Assembly: GCA_002197995.1 (NCBI GenBank)
Contig: NGZR01000005.1
Span: forward strand, 1,116,001-1,180,000
Source of the DNA: Gaeumannomyces sp. JS-464
Taxonomy: Eukaryota; Ascomycota; Sordariomycetes; Magnaporthales; Magnaporthaceae
DNA length: 64,000 nucleotides
Reading direction: 5' to 3'
Of this stretch, positions 57,844 through 64,000 are shown piece after piece. Position 1 is the stretch's first letter. Each line of letters opens with the position of its first letter. The translations under genes were made by a program, and so were the position numbers. The notes below the pieces were generated by a model. That model saw only the letters and a list, made by a program, of their open reading frames with translations. It had not been told where the DNA came from and searched no databases.

Positions 57844-58932
57844 ATGACCTCGATGAACAAGCAAGGCAAGATGGTATGTTGTGCTTCCTCGAGACCAAAG
57901 AATGCCTACCTCCCGCCTTTGCGCGCCGCCCGCTAACCACACCCTCTGTCGCAGGCCGGTTACGTACGCCCCCGACCCTCCCGACCCTCCCGACCCTGCC
58001 GCCAGCATTCGCGCGTCGCCCATCCCCATTCGTGCCCCGATAGAAGCTGACGCGCCTCGTCCAGATCAACTACCGGATGAGGACGACCCTCAACGACGGC
58101 CGCCAGATGGTCGGTCAGATGCTCGCGTTCGACAAGGTGCGACATCTTCCCACAGCTCGCAGCCTCTATCTCCCGCCGATATCCAGGCCATCAATCGCTG
58201 ACTGGCCTTTCTCCAGCATATGAACCTTGTTTTGGCAGATACCGAGGAGTTCCGCCGCGTGAAGCGGAAGCAGGCCAAGCCTGCCGCGCCCGGTGCGGCC
58301 TCCAGTAGCTCTTCATCGACTATCGAGACAGAAGAGAAGCGCACGCTCGGCCTCACCATCGTGCGCGGCGCGCAGATCGTCTCGCTCTCCGTCGAGAGCC
58401 CGCCACCTGCCGACCCCAGCACCCGGCTGGGCAAGACCACCACAGGCGGTATTTCGACGACGTTGACCGCAGGCCCAGGCACCGCGCGGCCTGCTGCTAG
58501 AGGAGCCGCCGCGCCCGTCTCGCTCGCTGTACGACTCTACCTCATCAGATTCCTCCATGCGCATTGACCTCGCCTATCCATTTCCTTGACCTGCCAGATC
58601 GGAAGCACCCTGTCGAGGCTGTTGCGAAGCTAACCATCTGGTTTTTTGTATAGGGGCCCGCTGCTGGTGTGGGAGGCGCTCCTCCTCCCGGCTTTCCTGG
58701 CTTCCCCGGTGCCGCTGGCGCGCCCGGTTTCCCAGGTGGTACGCTCACCCCTTACGTCGCTTGCTTCTGCTCCTCGGCTCCAAAGTACTAACGGTCATCT
58801 GCCTTCTCCCGTTCAGCACCCAGCTTTCCTCCACCTGGCGCTTTCCCTCCGGGATTTCAGCCTCCTCCCGGTGCCCCCGGTTTTGGACGTGGCCAGGGTC
58901 CGCCTGGCTTCCAGCCGCCGCCGCGCCGATAA
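57844..58932 (+). CDS. Spliceosomal Sm protein B (SmB/B')
   Basis: Core Sm ring protein of the U snRNPs. Sm1 motif: GRQMVGQMLAFDK-HMNLVLADTEEF; Sm2 motif: LGLTIVRGAQIVSLSVE. The C-terminal tail is rich in PPPGFP/GFPG repeats, usual for SmB. Exons: 57844-57873, 57955-57963, 58065-58136, 58217-58528, 58654-58738 and 58817-58932; total 624 bases = 207 codons plus stop, with no frame break. The 9-base second exon (Ala-Gly-Tyr) is flanked by a CTAAC branch plus CAG and by a GTACGC donor, and supplies residues expected between GKM and INYRMR. Confidence 0.9.
57955..57963 (+). other. Nine-base micro-exon of the SmB gene
   Basis: GCCGGTTAC between ...CGCTAACC..GTCGCAG and GTACGC...GCTGACGCG..CCAG. 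It keeps the frame and adds three residues; skipping it would also keep the frame, so alternative use is possible. Confidence 0.6.
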
Positions 58933-59606
58933 ACGAACCCGTCCTGATGAACGAGACTTCAGCGAATCGAGCGAGGGATTCGAGCAAAAGATTTCGGCAA
59001 TATCCTTTATCCACGGTTATTGGGCGTTTGGGTAGACGTACGAAACTATGTTTCTTCAGCGGATGATCGCATTTATGATACACCACAAGAGTATCAACAC
59101 AGACTGCTGCTGCTCAATGGTGGACTGTGCGACAGGCAACCCGGCTCGACTGCGGATAGGTCGCTCCGCAAAGGAATGGTCGGTGAGGCCGAGACGCCCA
59201 TGCGCCCACGCGCCCACCGACAGGGCAAGCCACATTCCTCAAATGCAGCAGCCCCAGGGTCCATTTTAGTCACGATTAAATGATTGACACGTAATAAGAC
59301 ACACTCTACCATCGAGGCAAGACTTCCAGTCAGAAGCCTTCATGCATGATGTCGAAGAGATTGGTGGTGGGTGCGACTCCATCTGTCAAGCCACCCCCTT
59401 GGCGTCCCGAGCACCGACCGGGGTGCTGGCAGGCAAATCCATATATCCACACGAAAAAGCTTGCCCTTTGACCGTTGGGCGTGATTCTGGACGTTTGCTC
59501 CAAATCTTGGGTTCGACGGAGGAACAAGAAAATTCTCGTAGTTTTGAGGCTTGCATTGCTGCTGTCTCCCGTCACCGTGTTGCTCCGAGCAGCAGCCTCC
59601 ACGACC
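58933..59606. other. Intergenic region between SmB and pyruvate carrier genes
   Basis: No gene recognised; contains the SmB 3' flank and the upstream region of the pyruvate carrier gene. Confidence 0.5.
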
Positions 59607-60251
59607 ATGGCCGCCTTCGTCAAAGCCATCAATGCCAGGATACGGGCGAATCCGGTGACGGATTATCTGTGTTCGACCCGTATGTCCCCGCCCGCCGCCT
59701 AGTTGGATCTCGGCGCAAGTGCTGGACTCGGCCGGCCCCAGCTGGTGTATTAGGCGCTGGGTGTGTTTTTGCTAACGAGATGGAGCGGTAAAGATTTCTG
59801 GGGACCGGCATCGAACTTCACCATTCCCCTCGCGGCCATCGCGGACACGCGTAAGAGTCCCGAGCTGTAAGTCGAACCCAGCAGCTGGCAATAGCTTGGC
59901 GGGATGTTCGGGTTTGCGACTGGAAACAAAGCAACAAATAAGGGGACGGAAAAAAGAAAAAAAAGAAAAAAAAGAATGAAAGAGATTTCTTGCTTACTTT
60001 GCTTCATCCTCAGCATCTCCGGACAGATGACGGCGGCCCTCTTCCTCTACTCGTCAACCTTTATGCGCTTCGCCTTGGCGGTCCAGCCCAAGAACTACCT
60101 CATGTTCGCCATGCACTGCGTCAACTGGGGCGCGCAGACGACGCAGGGGTACCGATACGTCGAATACCACTACATGGGCGGCAAGCAGAGGGACTCGGCG
60201 GCGGGCGGCGCGCGGGAGCAGGTGGCGGCGGTCGAGAAGGCGGTGGCTTAG
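59607..60251 (+). CDS. mpc1: Mitochondrial pyruvate carrier subunit 1
   Basis: Inner-membrane protein that, with an MPC2/3-type partner, imports pyruvate into the matrix. Exons 59607-59679, 59794-59866 and 60014-60251 give 127 residues (384 bases), the family size. Motifs: NARIRANPVTDYLCSTHFWG (N-terminal amphipathic region), PLAAIADTRKSPELISGQMT and FALAVQPKNYLMFAMHCVN, covering the three membrane helices. Both introns have GTATGT or GTAAGT donors; the first has GCTAACG as branch site. Confidence 0.93.
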
Positions 60252-63200
60252 GGTGGTGAAAAACCGCCCGCGTCGCCGGAGACGAAGGTGGGAAGTGTTG
60301 TGAGAAGATATGGCATAGATCCGGGGAGTTTTGTTCTCTTGGTGGTGTACCTTTTTCTTAATATCTGGGAGGGAGGGCACGAAAGCGGGAAGCCGACGGG
60401 GTTAATGATGGATGTCTGGGAAAACCCGATGGTATGCGCCTCCGCCGGCGGATGGACCTGCCATTTTTTACATTTCTCTTCTCTTTTGTCTGTATAGCTG
60501 CAGGATGTTACTTGGACGAAATATCACGCCACATATGACATCCGACGGAGGCCTCGCCCAGCCCCCGTATTGCCGGCCCGGACGCACGGAAGAGCGGATC
60601 GGCTTGCGCCGGCCCACTGTGGTGGTGCGTGTTGGTTGTCCTTCACCAAAGGTATGCTTCTGAATCGCCTCAGTTCACCTTGCCGGCTCCGATTCTTCCA
60701 GAGATACTCTCTTTCCCTCACGCCTCCCCCTAGTCACCTTGGCTTCCCTCTCCCTTCTCCAAGACAGATACCCGCGCCCCCTACCCCCGAGCCAAAGCCG
60801 AGAAGCGCGAGGCGTGCTCACGCGCTGCACGGGCGTAGGTAGTGGCTGCTCGGGAGGTGGGGGTCGCCCTAGAACTCTCCGCATTCTCCGAGCCCAGTCC
60901 AGGGTTCTGGAGTCGGCCAGGCCCGGAATTGAACCCCGCAGCCGCCCGCCCCTTCCTCTGCACGCCACGGTGTGATATTATTGGCCTCTGGATAGCGCTA
61001 TATTCTGATTCGACGAGATTGTTCGGATGTTCTGGACTGGGCCCGCCTGGGCCAGTAGCTTGGGATGCGGGAATATTGGTGCGAGAGCTGCACACGAGTA
61101 CCTAGCCAGATAGAGCGGCAGCTCTTGCCCGCTTGTCACGGAAGCGTGGGCACGTATTTTTCCCTTCCTGATTAGGGTACGGAGATCCGGAAGCGAGGCT
61201 GTGTAGCCGTCTCGGCAATCTTGAGTCAAAATAGAAGCTACACCTAAAGCGGCTCGACTCTTGACTCTTGCCGCTCGTTGACCGCAAGTTTCTACTTTTG
61301 TCTTGCGACTGATATTGATCTCTCGATGCTACCCTTCTTGGTCAGGCGGACGTTCACGTTGCTTATTATCTGCAACTATCATGGACACCAGCGAGCTGAG
61401 TTACACCGTGGTTTACCCGTCGGTCCAGAGAAGGTGCGCACTTTCCATCAAGGTACCGGGCGTGGAAGATCTTCCCTGATCCAGCCCCTGATCTGAAACC
61501 AAGCATTATCAGGTCGAGGTGCGCAGCCCTGCCACTCAGCCGATAGCCGAGGCCAGGCAGCCAACCAGGATAGCCCTCCTTCCGGCGCCGTGCGGGAATA
61601 CAAAAGAGTAAGCACGGAAATGTCATATCTCATGGCGAGGATATTGCGCATCTTGGGGCGTCACATCTTGGCCATGTATAAAAAGCAAAGTATAGATAAT
61701 GCGCGATTGGAGGGGCAGGTTAAAACGAGGCGGTTGGCCCCAAGCCAGCTCCACCGATACTGGGCGAGATAAGGCCATTCATTCATTGTCCATTGTCGAC
61801 GTACATCCTAGGTAGGTTAGGTCGTGTCGATCCAAGCTGCAGCAGCAAGGCGCTGCCGCCTCAAAAAGTTTCTGCGAGGCATTGACATTGACGCGCGAAG
61901 ACACATGTTGGGTCGGGGAACGAGCCAATGGGCGGTGGTCGAGAGCACACGACGCTTGTCCTGTGGCCTGGGACGCCAGGAGAAAGCGCGTGTGAGCGAT
62001 ATGGGGAAAATGGCATAGGAAATCGCATTCTCCATCCGGGCGCATATCGCCCTGGCCCTAATTACCCCTCCTCTCACACCCTCTCCAAACGCCCGGCTTC
62101 ACCATCCCAATGTCCGAAACGGATGGGATCCATAATCAGATGTGATTCGCCGTCCATTGTGCCGAGGAATGATGCTGAGGGAGGGAAATACTTACAGAAC
62201 ACCTACATACGGTCAAAATGATCGGCCCCGTAACAGAAAAAGGAAACCAAGACGTCTGAAGGCGTGTCAGTGCTCCAGGGTCCTGGGCACAGGCAGCCGT
62301 TCACCGGATGCAAGGGCAGGATGATGGACGTCCATCCCGCCAAGTTTGGACCTGCCTCAACAAACTGCCGCACCACGGAGCACGGCCAGGAAGGGGTGTG
62401 TGCCTTGGACGTGCGGGCTTTCTTGCCGTGGCTGTGGGATATCGAGATGCAAAAGGTTTTAGTCAACAACATTCGACCTCTTCTCATTCGTAGAAGCGTG
62501 CCTATCACCGAAGAGCATTGACGTCCCGCGGCTAGCGTGTTGCTCCAGGTGAGAGAAAAAAAAAGAGATGATGTGGGGGGCGACTGGAAGTCTGGGTTTT
62601 CATGACTCTGCTGAATTATTTGTGCCATCAGTGGGATGGATGGGCTGCTGCACATCAATGTCTCGCCTTTCCTCACCGTTCAAACACCGAAGGTCCCCCA
62701 ACACCCAATTGGCAAAACCAAGGGCAAATGGGATCGAGGATGGTTGCTGGCACCTGGCAGGAATGGGGACGATCCATTTGCCGGGTTGCCTGTTTTGGGA
62801 ATAAGCCTCAGTTCCCCATCGTTTTGCACCCATCTCGAAGCTCCATTTCAGCGCCGCCCACTTGCAGCAGGTGGTGGAGTTGGGATACCACGGAGCAAAC
62901 CTGGGCTTAAAATCGACCTCTCACGGGGCCAGCTCCAGCCGAAGTCAATGGTGGGACCTTTGGGTGGCGGCAAACCGAGGTTGCAACTGGCATGCCCCCC
63001 CGGCAGAGCGGCAGGGTCGTCCGTCCCACTTGCAGATGCGTCATCCTGTGTCTGTTGCGCCAGGCCCCTCGGCCGGCCGCCGTATCCAAGCTGTTCTGCC
63101 GCGAGAAAGCGAAGATAGCGCGCGCGCGCGTGCACACACGCATGGTGGCTTTGGTCCGAACATGAGGTGTTTCCACCCCTGGTCAGATGGGAAACGGGCA

Positions 63201-63848
63201 TATCCATCCATCCCTCTCGTAGGAGAGAAAGCCCCTCGGTGGGTTGTGGCTGCTTGTTCAACAAGGGTCCGGGGACCTGCTCGCCAGAGGCGCGGCCAAA
63301 ACAAAATCCCCTCAGCATCCCCTCCGTCCCAACCGAGGTGTTGAACTGGTCCATCCCTCCTTTCCTCCAGTCTCTGCTGTGCTCTCTCCGTCACCTCAGC
63401 TGTAGCCATTGGGAGCTGGCGCGGAAAGAACCATTGCTTTGCAAGCAAGCTCACCCCTTCCCTTCCTGTTGACAGGACGAAGAGAGCTCCAGATAAGCGT
63501 CACAATCCACCTAGAGTGCCTCCTCTCTCTGTCCACCGTCTTGGAAGCTCCCCTGCTGCCGAGCGCGAACAACCCCACCACTCATCGCATCCGCTAGCGT
63601 CACTCACCCCACTGTCGCGACCGACAGAGAAGCGCGGGCTCGAACCAGCTTCGAAGCTCCGTCTCCCGCGCCATATATCATCCCATTCCCCGACGAACCC
63701 CCGGGTTGCTTGCGAGAAACGAGCTCTCTCGAGGTTTCTTCTCTCCCTCGCGCAATTGCCCTCACACCGCACCTCTATCCCCTTCGTGAACTACACAGCC
63801 ATCGAGAGGTCGGACAAGGGAGGGAAAAGCCCCCTCCAGTCAGCGACG
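60252..63848. other. Long intergenic region before the probable pyruvate carboxylase
   Basis: 3.6 kb without a supported gene. The last ~350 bp are pyrimidine-rich (CTCTCTCTGTCC, TCTCTCCCTCGC) and probably form the 5' UTR of the next gene. A (CG)6-type alternating stretch GCGCGCGCGCG lies at about 63,118-63,130. I see no tRNA, LTR or other repeat. Confidence 0.5.
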
Positions 63849-64000
63849 ATGTCGGCCAACGCCCCTCCCTCCGAGTCGCCGCCGCCGGCGTACCAGTCCG
63901 AGAGTGCCATTGACGATGCCGAGGAGGCGCCTAAGGAAGCGCACACGGTCCATCGGATCCGGGCCAATTCCAGCATTATGCAGCTTAAGAAGCTTCTAGG
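63849..64000 (+). CDS. Probable pyruvate carboxylase, 5' end only
   Basis: The ATG at 63849 opens MSANAPPSESPPPAYQSESA and continues to TVHRIRANSSIMQLKKLL at the window edge. The (R)xNSSIMxxKKxL segment is the lead-in to the biotin carboxylase domain of fungal pyruvate carboxylases, which carboxylate pyruvate to oxaloacetate. The start has a Kozak-like context (GACGATGTC) after a long leader. The catalytic domains lie outside the window, so the call rests on a short match. Confidence 0.6.
   Translation, partial: MSANAPPSESPPPAYQSESAIDDAEEAPKEAHTVHRIRANSSIMQLKKLL

Overview
The window is nuclear DNA of a filamentous ascomycete, most likely a sordariomycete. Evidence: short introns with CTAAC/CTGAC branch sites, fungal-type housekeeping proteins, fungal-only families (DUF7580, acuF-like C2H2 proteins) and a 31 kb block converted to AT-rich, stop-riddled DNA by C-to-T and G-to-A change on both strands, the mark of repeat-induced point mutation (RIP).

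Layout. 1-12.6 kb is a GC-normal accessory flank: an unknown basic protein, a DUF7580 gene split by a 1,837-bp pogo/Fot1 transposon, an eroded acuF-like C2H2 gene, a secreted repeat protein with Kex2-type sites whose promoter module occurs three times, a small-secreted-protein relic and a solo LTR. About 12.6-45.4 kb is a retrotransposon graveyard. A Ty3 chromovirus 'A' (19502-27002, TSD ATTAC) sits in the RNase H region of chromovirus 'B' (15623-31860, TSD ATAAC), and B sits in the reverse transcriptase of a minus-strand chromovirus 'C' (three-level nesting). A minus-strand chromovirus 'D' (about 32.9-43.2 kb) is interrupted at an LTR/internal boundary by a 3.3 kb element with inverted ends and an 8-bp TSD. 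That element carries a relic of a rolling-circle (CRESS-type) Rep endonuclease. A gag-only element 'E' (43847-45446) straddles the right edge of the RIP block, so one LTR is mutated and the other is not. Elements A and D both carry a related antisense Cys-rich coiled-coil ORF.

45.8-64 kb is an ordinary gene-dense arm: an M13 metallopeptidase, a second secreted repeat peptide precursor, an unknown protein, NAD(P)HX dehydratase, ATP synthase alpha, ribosomal protein uL5 (L11), SmB, mitochondrial pyruvate carrier 1 and the 5' end of a probable pyruvate carboxylase. Most are core metabolic or RNA-processing genes. Three of them (ATP synthase alpha, the pyruvate carrier, pyruvate carboxylase) belong to mitochondrial energy or pyruvate metabolism.

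Caution: several genes that must work, ATP synthase alpha above all, contain isolated one-base frame breaks, mostly in short G or C runs. In five genes the annotated length becomes an exact multiple of three once these are allowed for. Many breaks outside the RIP block may therefore be sequence errors rather than real pseudogenisation.
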